DNA of 42,778 bases from an uncultured Lachnospiraceae bacterium (GTDB lineage Bacteria; Bacillota; Clostridia; Lachnospirales; Lachnospiraceae): assembly GCA_947588855.1 (NCBI GenBank), contig CANQBN010000002.1:1-42778 (forward strand), read 5' to 3'. The notes below the pieces were generated by a model, which was given only the letters and a program-made list of their open reading frames with translations, had not been told where the DNA came from and ran no database searches. Shown here piece by piece: positions 34,688 through 42,778 of the stretch (the first letter of the stretch is position 1; every line of letters starts with the position of its first letter). The translations under genes and the position numbers were made by a program.

Positions 34688-36196
34688 TTAAAGAAACTCT
34701 TCCATCAGGTACGTCCCGTTATAAAAAGCTCCGCAGATGGAATCATAGTCCTCCCAGGCATACGTAGTAAGCGACAGCCAGATGATGGCATGAAGGAAAC
34801 GGATCCGCTCCGGATCGCAACCATGTATCTGTGAAAGGTAATAGTCTCCCATCTCTTTCCATCCATTTGTTTCGATCTGCAGGCAGACCTCGCTATCCCG
34901 TATGTCCAGAGAAAACTTCCCATTATTAAACTGGTCATAATCCCCGCAGATGGAATAGTAAGCTTTTGCCCAGTCATAATAAACATCCCCATACAGTTCC
35001 GTATACCCGAAATACCCGCGCGGGTCTAAAAAAACAATGTTCAGATCCCTATCAACCATGGTATTGGAAAATGTACAATCGCCATGGATCAGGGCAAATT
35101 CCCTGCAGTCTTTTACAAGCTTCTCCACCAGTTCACGGATACGCGCCTTTTGAAAGTAAGGATTCCTGCAGTTTTTTCCGTTAATCCGTATATACTCGCG
35201 GTCGGCAAACGGGATTAAATCCCTTACTCCTGCAAGACGTTGCATCGTCTTATGGTAATACGCTTCCATAATACTGAAGCAATCCGCAGGTACTTTCTTC
35301 AGTTCATGCAGCCTTTCTAAGGATTCAACAAGATGATCGATCACCGTCTTCTTTTCATCTGCAGTAAGCTCCGCCCGGAAAATATTCACACCGTCTATTT
35401 TTCCCATTGTCAGCGGCTCAAGACAATAAAGCTTCGGAATCTGCTCAAAACCGTACTTCTGCACTTCCCGGTACCACTGGATTTCCCTGACCGCAAGCTT
35501 ACATCCCTGTTCGTCCACCGGCCGTTTTACGATCGTATCACCGGTTATCTCCAGGCTGTTAAACGGGCGGCACCTGTATTCCCCGGAACTGTTTTCTGAC
35601 ATCGCCAATAAAGTCCCTATCTCCTTCGTTCCGGTTAATGGAAGTTCCTCAAACGAAAGTCCGGCCTTTCCGAGCCATCTGACAAATTCTCCTCCTTCCG
35701 GAGCTCCCAAAAGGCAGGACTTTTCTTTAAAGATAAAATAGCTGGCCACCCCGTGTTCACACGATGGAGATTCCACAAACGTTCCGTCTTCAAATGACCA
35801 GCGGCATTCGAAATCCTTCGATATGCCTATGTAATTTCCCTCCGGTATCTGTTCAGGCTCCGCGGCATCTGACAGGATCAGATCTGACCAGGTCAATATA
35901 AATGCCTCACCCTCCGGGATCAGGGAAACCGCATCCCGGATACCGGCGCACGTTCCTGTTCCCTCTGCCTTCACGGTAATGTACCTGACATTCCCGAACG
36001 CCTCCAGATATTCCTCCAGAACACCGTGCAGATAATCGCCTATAATAATATATTTCTTCTCCGGATATTTCCTGAAAAGATGAAAGATAATGGGGAGGTT
36101 GTTTACCGGAACAATTCCTTTTGGTTTATTGCGCGTCAGATGTTTTAGCCTTGTCCCTTTTCCTCCGGCCTGGATGATGATGTAATCAGCCTTCAT
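34688..36196 (-). CDS. Sugar nucleotidyltransferase fused to APH/choline kinase-like domain
   Basis: A 502-residue bifunctional protein. Residues 1-220 are a nucleotidyltransferase: IIIQAGGKGTRLKHLTRNKPKGIVPV (6-31) is the GxGxRxxxxT...KP signature, LTWSDLIL takes the metal position, and a sugar-binding half follows. Residues about 225-502 are an aminoglycoside-phosphotransferase-like kinase: ALIHGDCTFSNTMVD holds HGDxxxxN, and IVFLDPRGYFG supplies the metal DPRG. Such fusions phosphorylate a sugar at C1 and then form the NDP-sugar, as HddA/HddC do with separate proteins. Start ATG at 36196 overlaps the upstream stop by four bases. With the SIS and HAD genes it forms a compact pathway for one unusual NDP-sugar or NDP-alditol, identity unknown. 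Confidence 0.82.
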   Translation of the reverse strand: MKADYIIIQAGGKGTRLKHLTRNKPKGIVPVNNLPIIFHLFRKYPEKKYIIIGDYLHGVLEEYLEAFGNVRYITVKAEGTGTCAGIRDAVSLIPEGEAFILTWSDLILSDAAEPEQIPEGNYIGISKDFECRWSFEDGTFVESPSCEHGVASYFIFKEKSCLLGAPEGGEFVRWLGKAGLSFEELPLTGTKEIGTLLAMSENSSGEYRCRPFNSLEITGDTIVKRPVDEQGCKLAVREIQWYREVQKYGFEQIPKLYCLEPLTMGKIDGVNIFRAELTADEKKTVIDHLVESLERLHELKKVPADCFSIMEAYYHKTMQRLAGVRDLIPFADREYIRINGKNCRNPYFQKARIRELVEKLVKDCREFALIHGDCTFSNTMVDRDLNIVFLDPRGYFGYTELYGDVYYDWAKAYYSICGDYDQFNNGKFSLDIRDSEVCLQIETNGWKEMGDYYLSQIHGCDPERIRFLHAIIWLSLTTYAWEDYDSICGAFYNGTYLMEEFL

Positions 36197-37185
36197 AAAT
36201 CTTCCTCCTGAAAATAGATAAGCAGCCGCTCTATATCTTTTCCGATATCCCCTGAAAGCAGAAACTGATGAACTCTGGCTTTGTGCCCTGGGAATGCCTC
36301 CATATCAAAAAAGCGCCTAGCTGGATCGTTCTCCACATACAAAGACACTAAACGGCAGTCAGCATACGACAGAAGATCCATTAGACCATTTCGCGTTCCA
36401 ATAACATATCCGCACATCTGTGCAAATACCGGCATCATATCCAGTGGAAGCTTTATTTTATCCGTTCCTGAAACGGGTTCTCCATTGTCTCCAGTTACAT
36501 TGGTCACTACCTGAAAACCGTTATCGTTCAAACATTTTACCAAAGCTTCAAAAAAGGCTGCCGGCACCCGTTTCACGGACCTTGCATCCGGAACCAGTAG
36601 AACCGTCCGATCCCTACTCGCGCTATTCCCTCTTTTATCCGCTGGATATGACGGAAAACAACTGAAATTGGGAGAACAAAAAGAAGCTGTTTCCGGCAGC
36701 TTCATATCTCCATAACGAATGCAGTCGCAAAATGTAAGATTTGGATACCGTACAGCCGCCCTGAAATTATTCCCGGTGAACTGATTGGCAGGATTGATCA
36801 GCGTCACTTTTTTCATCTGACCTGTTAGATACGAACCAAAATGAGTCGAACCAAGGTTCAGCAGGCAGTAGAGCTGATTCCTGCCAAGTACTTTAACCGC
36901 GTCAGGACCAATATCCTTTTCATATGCGTGAAGAAGCGATGCAAACTTATCGGTGATGCACAGCGTGACATGCGTATACCCATGATATTTCCTGAATGCG
37001 TCCAGATACCCCATTGTCAGGATAAAGTCACCTATATGGTCATTCACTATAATGTAATGGGTTTTCTTTTCCCGGAAAAATAACAGATATAAGACAATTC
37101 CCGCAGGAATCCCAAATATTGAACGCGCTGCATTACGGAATATCATTTTTACTGCAATTACCGCCAGCCATAGTTTTCGCTTCAT
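36193..37185 (-). CDS. GT9-like glycosyltransferase with N-terminal membrane segment
   Basis: About 330 residues from the ATG at 37185 (GGTGGG five bases upstream); a GTG at 37194 is less likely. A hydrophobic helix at about 22-38 (FGIPAGIVLYLLFF) precedes the GT-B domain, so it is probably membrane-attached. HYIIVNDHIGDFILTMGYLDAF is the GT9-like N-terminal motif, VLLVPDARSVKRVPAAFFEALVK is the C-domain strand, and YVIGTRNGLMDLLSYADC is the nucleotide loop. It resembles the protein at 32673. It lies between the ABC exporter genes and the sugar activation genes, so it likely adds the activated sugar. Donor unknown. Confidence 0.7.
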   Translation of the reverse strand: MKRKLWLAVIAVKMIFRNAARSIFGIPAGIVLYLLFFREKKTHYIIVNDHIGDFILTMGYLDAFRKYHGYTHVTLCITDKFASLLHAYEKDIGPDAVKVLGRNQLYCLLNLGSTHFGSYLTGQMKKVTLINPANQFTGNNFRAAVRYPNLTFCDCIRYGDMKLPETASFCSPNFSCFPSYPADKRGNSASRDRTVLLVPDARSVKRVPAAFFEALVKCLNDNGFQVVTNVTGDNGEPVSGTDKIKLPLDMMPVFAQMCGYVIGTRNGLMDLLSYADCRLVSLYVENDPARRFFDMEAFPGHKARVHQFLLSGDIGKDIERLLIYFQEEDL

Positions 37186-37197
37186 TCGTCCCACCGA

Positions 37198-37953
37198 TTA
37201 AGTTTGTAACGATTCCATATATTTCTTACATACAGCTTCCGCTTCTCCGCTCATCCGCGCTTCTCCTTTATCCAGCCACAACGCATGATCGCAGACCTCC
37301 TTCACCGAATCGATGGAATGGGAAACATATAAAAGCGTTGTCCTCTTTTCGCGCATCTCAGCCATCCGTTTCTCACATTTCTGCTGAAACGCATAGTCGC
37401 CCACTGCCAGAACCTCGTCACAGATCAAGATATCCGGTCTTACGATCGTCGCGATAGCAAATCCCAGACGGGCCGCCATTCCGGAAGAATAATTCTTGAT
37501 CGGCATATTCAAAAAGTTCTGCAGCTCTGCGAATTCTACAATTTCCTCAAAGTGCTCTTCCATGTATTTCTGATCATATCCAAGCACTGCCCCGTTCAGG
37601 AAAATATTCTCCCGGGCAGTCAGCTCCCCATCGAATCCTGCTCCCAACTCAATCAGCGGTGCTATGGAACCATTAATCGATACGGTTCCTTTGTACGGCT
37701 TCAGGATCCCGCAGATCAGCTTCAGAAGCGTTGATTTTCCGGACCCATTAGTTCCCACAATTCCCCAGGCCTCGCCTTTTCGCACTTTCAGGGTGACATC
37801 CTTAAGTGCCAGGAATTCCTGAAACATCAGCTCCCGCTTTACCAACTTTACGAAATATTCCTTTAGATTATCGATACGTTCTGATGCTATGTTGAACCGC
37901 ACTGTGGCATTATCTACGATAACCACATATTCATTTTCCACGTTCTTTTCCAT
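37198..37953 (-). CDS. ABC transporter ATPase for polysaccharide export (Wzt/TagH type)
   Basis: A 251-residue ATPase. WGIVGTNGSGKSTLLKLICG is Walker A, NYSSGMAARLGFAIA is the signature (SSGM, the variant of polysaccharide/teichoic exporters), and PDILICDEVLAVGD is Walker B. LIELGAGFDGELTARENIFLNG is a family-specific stretch. The protein ends shortly after the ATPase, with no C-terminal glycan-binding domain, so it resembles exporters that do not read a chain terminus in the Wzt manner. It works with the permease 12 bases upstream to move the lipid-linked glycan across the membrane. Confidence 0.93.
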   Translation of the reverse strand: MEKNVENEYVVIVDNATVRFNIASERIDNLKEYFVKLVKRELMFQEFLALKDVTLKVRKGEAWGIVGTNGSGKSTLLKLICGILKPYKGTVSINGSIAPLIELGAGFDGELTARENIFLNGAVLGYDQKYMEEHFEEIVEFAELQNFLNMPIKNYSSGMAARLGFAIATIVRPDILICDEVLAVGDYAFQQKCEKRMAEMREKRTTLLYVSHSIDSVKEVCDHALWLDKGEARMSGEAEAVCKKYMESLQT

Positions 37954-37965
37954 TCTGCATCCATC

Positions 37966-38754
37966 CTAAATATACAGTATGAACCGATCCTGGTTCTTCA
38001 TAAACACCCAAGTTCCGACTGCCATAACCACAAACGCCACCACAAATCCGCTTGCTACCTGTACTCCCTCTGGCAACACACCTTCAAGCACAACCGTGCG
38101 CAGTTGGGTAATGTAATTGTAAAGCGGATTGAATATCATAATCGCCTGTTTCAAAGGTTCCTCCAGCATTGTAACCGGATAGAAAATCGGTGTCAGATAC
38201 ATCCATGCCGTCAGGAACGCTGCGTAAATATGCTGCACATCCCTGAAAAATACCGTCGCCTGCGCAAGGAAAAGCCCAAGTCCTACGCAGAAGACGTATA
38301 CCTCCAGGATAATAACCGGTATAAATAACATACAGATCTGAAACTTTACACGACACACAATAAATACAATCAGCATCGCCCCTAACGCAAAGAATGTATT
38401 CACCAGGCTACTGGTCACCTTTGAAAGAGTGAAGATGTATTTAGGCACATATGTTTTTTTCAGTAGTGCCGCGTTCCCTGTGATAGAAAACAAAGCCTGA
38501 TTCGTAGCATCCGATACGAAATTGAACACTGTCTGACCCGTTATTAAATACACCGGAAAATTCTCAATACCAAGCCGAAACACGTTTGAGAATACCATCA
38601 CCATGATAATCATAATCATCAGCGGGTTTAAGATGCTCCACAGATATCCAAGAAAGCTCCTCCGGTACTTTAACTTAATATCTTTTGCTACCAACTGCTT
38701 TAGAAGCGGCTGATAACGCTGAAGGCCACGAAGCCTTGCTATCATCTTACTCAT
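37966..38754 (-). CDS. ABC-2 polysaccharide export permease (Wzm/TagG type)
   Basis: A 262-residue permease with six hydrophobic segments. LLKQLVAKDIKLKYRRSFLGYLWSILNPLMIMIIM is the cytosolic amphipathic start shared by TagG/Wzm, and NPLYNYITQLR lies before the last segments. It pairs with the ATPase gene immediately downstream. Its ATG shares one base with the stop of the galactofuranosyltransferase gene (TGATG), so translation is coupled. Confidence 0.93.
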   Translation of the reverse strand: MSKMIARLRGLQRYQPLLKQLVAKDIKLKYRRSFLGYLWSILNPLMIMIIMVMVFSNVFRLGIENFPVYLITGQTVFNFVSDATNQALFSITGNAALLKKTYVPKYIFTLSKVTSSLVNTFFALGAMLIVFIVCRVKFQICMLFIPVIILEVYVFCVGLGLFLAQATVFFRDVQHIYAAFLTAWMYLTPIFYPVTMLEEPLKQAIMIFNPLYNYITQLRTVVLEGVLPEGVQVASGFVVAFVVMAVGTWVFMKNQDRFILYI

Positions 38755-40706
38755 CAGATTTTAAGATATTCCTCCCATGCTTTTTGTGTTGTGATCTTAT
38801 GAACATACCGCTTGTACGCTCTGGCGGCTGCACCAAAATGCAACAAGATCTTTTCAGTTGATTTTATGCTTAACCAGAGGCATGATAAAAAACCAGTCAC
38901 TTTCCATTCCAATAAGACTGCTTTATTGCTGCGGGTATCGTAATAGATCCGCTTACCGCTTCCCAACGCACTTCCAAAGAAATCCAGAGGGAATATCACC
39001 TTCAGCTCCTTTCCATGCCCCCGCAGGGATGCACCAAGCGCAGACATATACAAAGCTAAAGTTCTATTGCCCCTTTGTTCCCAGTACCCGCTTACCGTGC
39101 CCATGCTGTAACTTTCTGTGTACCCCCTTATCTGTTTAACTGTTGACCGATATTCTTCTCCGGAAAGCTTCTTCCGGAGTTCCTCTACTGGTTCAAGCAC
39201 ATATACCATATTGCGTACCTGATTGTTCAGCTTCTCCGGATCCTGATAATAAAGCCACGCAGGTCCCCGCAGAAAATCTTCCAACCCCTTATATACGAGA
39301 CCTGCTTCATCATATCTGCGTCTTATTATTCTTACTAACAGGGATTTCCATATAAGTTTCAATGCCGATCTTATCCTATGCTTTTCCTGATGCAATGACA
39401 TTGTTATGAACATATTACGGATGTAATACACATTCGAACCTGAAAAATCAGCCTCGAATCCTTTATGCCAAACCGAAACACCATTTAAATACAAAACACC
39501 ATTTTCCAAATTTCGGATACCGTATTCAATGTCATCCCCATGTATAAACTCTGGTAGTGGCAGATTATCCGGTCTAACCGTATTCAGAGAATAACAGCAC
39601 AACCACCATCCAGAGTACAATTCTTTCTCATGACCAGTCCCAGTCAGATACTCTCCTGATGCCTGGCTATAAGAACGCAGGTCCAGATTTCTCTCATCTT
39701 CCACAGCCGGACCGGAGCCCCAGTGCTCCCCTGCGCAGTACAAAATGTACGGGAAATCCTCACGCAGCATCGCCCCGCCGATCGTGATATCCTTCCATTT
39801 CTCCTTCAGGGTCGCAGCAAGCCCATGAATACGCACAAAGGCGTCCGGTTCAAAGACGGCATCGTCATCCATCAGGAGCACATGGGTGAAATCTTCCTGT
39901 TCCTTTGCCTTCAGTACTTCAATCATACCACGTGTGAAGCCCCCTGCTCCTCCGGCATTCTTATTCGGCAGAATCACTATCCTTCCAGCACAGTCCGCAG
40001 CCAGATTCTGAACCTCTCTGCAGTTGTCAAGAGTTCTTCCATTATCAATGATATAGAGCTTTACGCGGGAAGAAACGTCAAGTTCAGGGCGTTCCAAGAT
40101 TCGCTCTTTCAGCTGTCTTAAATTCCGCTCTACATATGCCTCGCGCTTATAGGTACAGATTACAGCACCGATATGAATGTCACGCACCTTATCCGAATCG
40201 AGGTCCGTTATATAGGAACCGGAGGCAATGCTGGCAGACTTCTCCGTATTCTCTCCAATCAACGCAAACCAGAAGCATCCGTCCCGATATTTCCCATACG
40301 GCAACAGAATCCGGTAATCTTTTAATTTCCCGGCTTCCAGTTCCACTCTCCTGATGTCTTTTCCGTTATGCACCAGGATCAAGAAATGATAACCCTTAAG
40401 CCGTATGTCCAGACTCAAATTATAAATACTTGTGTACCGTTTCCACTTCTCTATATAAAACAAATTGAAGTACCCGTTGAAATCTGTCCTGTTTCCTTTT
40501 CTATGATAATACAACTCCTCCACATCACACACTGCTTCGTCCGGGCACAGAATGCTTTGAAGCTGTACTGTCTTCTCCTGCAATTTGTTATTTTCCCCCC
40601 TCTTCAAGTTAATGATAACCGTCAGCTTATCTCTTCTGCTTCTGTAGTCATTATTATCGCAAAACTGCCACCCTTCCTCGCCATCGCAGACGCTGTCGGC
40701 CATCAT
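38754..40706 (-). CDS. GlfT2-like galactofuranosyltransferase (GT2)
   Basis: A 650-residue GT2 enzyme. An N-terminal beta-domain (about 30-165) precedes the GT-A core: IHIGAVICTYKREAYVERNL (177-196), LPNKNAGGAGGFTRGM (246-261), HVLLMDDDAVFEPDAF with the DDD at 280-282, FIHGDDIEYGIRN and VSVWHKGFEADFSG. This sequence of motifs is that of GlfT2, which polymerises galactofuranose from UDP-Galf. The C-terminal helical part (about 480-650) is also present. No UDP-galactopyranose mutase is encoded in the window, so it would have to be elsewhere. The gene overlaps the upstream GT2 gene by four bases and the exporter gene by one. Confidence 0.87.
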   Translation of the reverse strand: MMADSVCDGEEGWQFCDNNDYRSRRDKLTVIINLKRGENNKLQEKTVQLQSILCPDEAVCDVEELYYHRKGNRTDFNGYFNLFYIEKWKRYTSIYNLSLDIRLKGYHFLILVHNGKDIRRVELEAGKLKDYRILLPYGKYRDGCFWFALIGENTEKSASIASGSYITDLDSDKVRDIHIGAVICTYKREAYVERNLRQLKERILERPELDVSSRVKLYIIDNGRTLDNCREVQNLAADCAGRIVILPNKNAGGAGGFTRGMIEVLKAKEQEDFTHVLLMDDDAVFEPDAFVRIHGLAATLKEKWKDITIGGAMLREDFPYILYCAGEHWGSGPAVEDERNLDLRSYSQASGEYLTGTGHEKELYSGWWLCCYSLNTVRPDNLPLPEFIHGDDIEYGIRNLENGVLYLNGVSVWHKGFEADFSGSNVYYIRNMFITMSLHQEKHRIRSALKLIWKSLLVRIIRRRYDEAGLVYKGLEDFLRGPAWLYYQDPEKLNNQVRNMVYVLEPVEELRKKLSGEEYRSTVKQIRGYTESYSMGTVSGYWEQRGNRTLALYMSALGASLRGHGKELKVIFPLDFFGSALGSGKRIYYDTRSNKAVLLEWKVTGFLSCLWLSIKSTEKILLHFGAAARAYKRYVHKITTQKAWEEYLKI

Positions 40707-41767
40707 CTCTCACGGTATCTCCATCTAACCAGCATACTGACCAGACGATACGTCAAGTATCTGCTCCTGCGCAGAATACTGACAGCCAGATTATCATTTC
40801 CGGCATAAACCTCGGGATATTGTTCTCTCAATCGCCTGTCCAATCGCACCATCTGCATCTTCTTCTCCTTTGATGCCGGATAACTCAGAATGACCTTCAT
40901 CTTCCCTGTAATATATTTGGATAATATCTTACATACATAAGCTTTACCGGAAGGCGTACACGGAATCTCATTACCCAGTTTTCTGTAGAACCCAAATAGA
41001 GAAGCTCCAACTCTGTCATAATCCCTTTCGTTCCGTCTCATTTGCCTGATATCCACGCTCTGACCGACGCGACCGATGCGATATCGATAGACATTCGCGT
41101 CCACAAAGCATATGGTCTTCACCCATGGAATTGGATAGGAAATGTATTCCGCATCCACGTAGAAACAGCTCTCATCCAGGTTAATCTTATTCTCCTGCAG
41201 AATAGCAGTACGGATAGTCATGTTGTGCATTCTGATATAAAGCCTGTCTGCAATCTCATCAAAGCAGTAATTCCTCCCATATTCAACTCCCCGAAATGGG
41301 CTGCACTCGCTGTTCTCATATCTGAAATGGTCTGATGCACCATTCTGCTGGACTGCCCACTGGAAACCGGAATACACAATATCCGCCGCAACCTCTCTCT
41401 GTCTGGTTTCACTTTCTTTTAATACAGCAACCTGCTTTCTCAAAATATCCAGAAGCTTCTCAAACGCCTCTGGATCCACCCAGTCATCTGCATCCACTAC
41501 CTTGAAATAAAATCCCCTGGCGCAATTGAGCCCGCTGTTAATTCCAGAACCATGGCCACCGTTTTTCTTATGAATTACACGAATAAAATTCGGATACCTA
41601 ACAGCATATTCCTCCGCAATCTCACCTGTCATGTCAGCCGAACCGTCGTCAATCACCAGAACTTCTGTATCTTCCAAAACACAGGCCCTGCAAAAGGAAT
41701 CCAGGTTTTTCTTAAGATATGCCTCTGCATTATATGCCGGCACCACCACGGTCAACACTTTCCACAT
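40703..41767 (-). CDS. GT2 family glycosyltransferase
   Basis: A 354-residue GT-A enzyme. LTVVVPAYNAEAYLKKNLDSF opens the fold, VLVIDDGSADMTGEIAEEYA is the nucleotide strand, KNGGHGSGINSGLNCARG follows, and KVVDADDWVDPEAF holds the DxD metal site. The rest is a helical acceptor domain. It lies two bases after the GT4 gene, in the same unit as the galactofuranosyltransferase it overlaps. Donor and acceptor are unknown. Confidence 0.9.
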   Translation of the reverse strand: MWKVLTVVVPAYNAEAYLKKNLDSFCRACVLEDTEVLVIDDGSADMTGEIAEEYAVRYPNFIRVIHKKNGGHGSGINSGLNCARGFYFKVVDADDWVDPEAFEKLLDILRKQVAVLKESETRQREVAADIVYSGFQWAVQQNGASDHFRYENSECSPFRGVEYGRNYCFDEIADRLYIRMHNMTIRTAILQENKINLDESCFYVDAEYISYPIPWVKTICFVDANVYRYRIGRVGQSVDIRQMRRNERDYDRVGASLFGFYRKLGNEIPCTPSGKAYVCKILSKYITGKMKVILSYPASKEKKMQMVRLDRRLREQYPEVYAGNDNLAVSILRRSRYLTYRLVSMLVRWRYRER

Positions 41768-41769
41768 CT

Positions 41770-42778
41770 TTATCCTCCCGCATCCTCCGACATATGCTGG
41801 GCAGCAGTCATTATCCTGTATTCTTTTCTCATTTTTCTCTCGACACTTTCTGATTGATACCCGCCCAATTGTTTATAGCATACCTCTGTAATCTCAGACA
41901 GGTCCTCCTCCAGTACTCTGCAGATACACATAACAATATCCTTCGGATCTTTCGGGTCAAAACGCATCTCCTTCTTCAGTACCAGTTCCCTGTTGCCACG
42001 GATATCCGAACAAATCACCGGTGTCTTTACCGCAATGGCTTCCATCAGCGCCATCGGCATCCCCTCCTGAAGCGATGGGAACACGAACAGGTCCGCCGCC
42101 TGACAAAGCTCCGGAATATCCTCGCGATAGCCCACAAGTGTCACGCTGTCTGATAAGCCAAGCTCATCAGCCGTAGCCTTTAATTCCTCTTCCATCTTTC
42201 CCTGACCACAGATCACATAATGCAGATTAAAACCTTTCTTAAGTTCGTCTCCATCCTTAAGCAATCCCAACGCCCTTATCACACTTATATGGTTCTTCCT
42301 CTTGATCAGCTCCCCCACAGAAAGCAACATTTTTTCATCATTCTTAATCCCCAGACTTCTACGGATTGCTTCACGGTCGGCGCTGTCTGGCCGGAACTTT
42401 TCCAGATCGATTCCAACTCCCGGCAAACGGATGATCTTACCGGCTTTAAGCCACCTCCTGGCAAACTGGTAGTCCTCCCGGTTCACCGTATTCAATATGT
42501 CCGTCCAGTGGGCGCACACCCATTCCACCGGGAAATAGACCAGCCAGTTCTTAAGCGGCGCTCCCGCAAAAAAATGGAACCCGTGGGCGGTATAGATCAC
42601 CCGGGTCCCGTCTGTCCTTCTTTTTTTCCTGAACGCCAGACGCGTCATGGCCGCGCAGATCGGCGAGTTGCAGTGGACGAGTTGGAAGTCCTCCCCGGCC
42701 AGCCTCCTCAGCTGCCTGTAGGACCGCACCTGCTTGCGCGGGTCGCTCAGTTTCCTGGAGAAATCGATATGCACTGCC
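41770..42778 (-). CDS. GT4 family glycosyltransferase, N-terminus outside the window
   Basis: At least 335 residues read open to the window edge; the family's first 60 or so residues should lie beyond 42778. An ATG at 42774 (MHIDFSRKLSDP) is within the usual domain, so it is not the true start. LVHCNSPICAAMTRLAFRKK, VIYTAHGFHFFAGAPLKNWLVYFPVEW and VNREDYQFARRWL mark the acceptor domain. LLSVGELIKRKNHISVIRAL and FVFPSLQEGMPMALMEAIAVKTPVICSD carry the EX7E donor site. It resembles polysaccharide GT4 enzymes such as EpsD/CapM, often early in chain assembly. Partial at the right edge. Confidence 0.9.
   Translation of the reverse strand, partial: AVHIDFSRKLSDPRKQVRSYRQLRRLAGEDFQLVHCNSPICAAMTRLAFRKKRRTDGTRVIYTAHGFHFFAGAPLKNWLVYFPVEWVCAHWTDILNTVNREDYQFARRWLKAGKIIRLPGVGIDLEKFRPDSADREAIRRSLGIKNDEKMLLSVGELIKRKNHISVIRALGLLKDGDELKKGFNLHYVICGQGKMEEELKATADELGLSDSVTLVGYREDIPELCQAADLFVFPSLQEGMPMALMEAIAVKTPVICSDIRGNRELVLKKEMRFDPKDPKDIVMCICRVLEEDLSEITEVCYKQLGGYQSESVERKMRKEYRIMTAAQHMSEDAGG

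Noticed and set aside
1-42778. CRISPR array, tRNA or rRNA genes
   Set aside because: No regularly spaced repeats, tRNA cloverleaf sequences or rRNA-like stretches were noticed on reading; no program was run.

Overview
The window looks like a chromosomal stretch from a Clostridia member, most likely Lachnospiraceae (Blautia/Dorea/Ruminococcus-like). This rests on gene content, strong AGGAGG-type ribosome sites, a Wzm/Wzt-type exporter with teichoic-acid-like enzymes, and an N-terminal IS256-type transposase fragment of a sort common in that family. No rRNA, tRNA or other taxonomic marker is present, so the assignment is an inference. Almost every convincing gene lies on the minus strand, so transcription runs from high to low coordinates.

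From 42778 down to about 21800 lies a surface polysaccharide cluster. It begins with three glycosyltransferases (a GT4 cut by the window edge, a GT2, and a GlfT2-like galactofuranosyltransferase) and an ABC-2 polysaccharide exporter (Wzm/Wzt type). Next come two distantly paralogous GT9-like proteins flanking a sugar-activation set: a nucleotidyltransferase-kinase fusion, a KdsD-like SIS isomerase and a HAD phosphatase. An O-fucosyltransferase-like enzyme, a beta-sandwich protein and the complete GDP-L-fucose route (phosphomannomutase, ManC, Gmd, Fcl) follow. A membrane sulfatase/LTA-synthase-fold enzyme and an acyltransferase-3 protein finish this half. Many neighbours overlap by 1-4 bases.

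From 21750 to 11559 the polysaccharide genes are interrupted by five genes in the same orientation: a D12-class adenine methylase, a ParB/sulfiredoxin-fold protein, a 664-residue protein with a phosphoribosyltransferase-like motif, a 938-residue P-loop ATPase and a 925-residue adenosine-deaminase-family protein. The last two match RdrA and RdrB of the RADAR anti-phage system. The 664-residue gene has a plausible promoter, a 5' UTR hairpin and an upstream terminator of its own. A strong terminator-like hairpin then separates it from rdrA. The block is probably a defence cassette placed inside the polysaccharide locus. On its downstream side lies a frameshifted YidC/Oxa1 remnant.

From 10968 to 1547 the polysaccharide genes resume. 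They include a small membrane protein and a YidC insertase fused to a CDP-glycerol glycerophosphotransferase-like domain. A polysaccharide pyruvyltransferase family enzyme, a MenD-like thiamine diphosphate enzyme, an aldo/keto reductase with two Fe-S motifs, a class V aminotransferase, and a TagD-like cytidylyltransferase fused to a Gfo/Idh/MocA domain follow. I infer that these make and attach an unusual CDP-activated, possibly amino-bearing, substituent. The last 1.5 kb holds an AT-rich small membrane protein, a degraded gene and the start of an IS256-type transposase running off the left edge.
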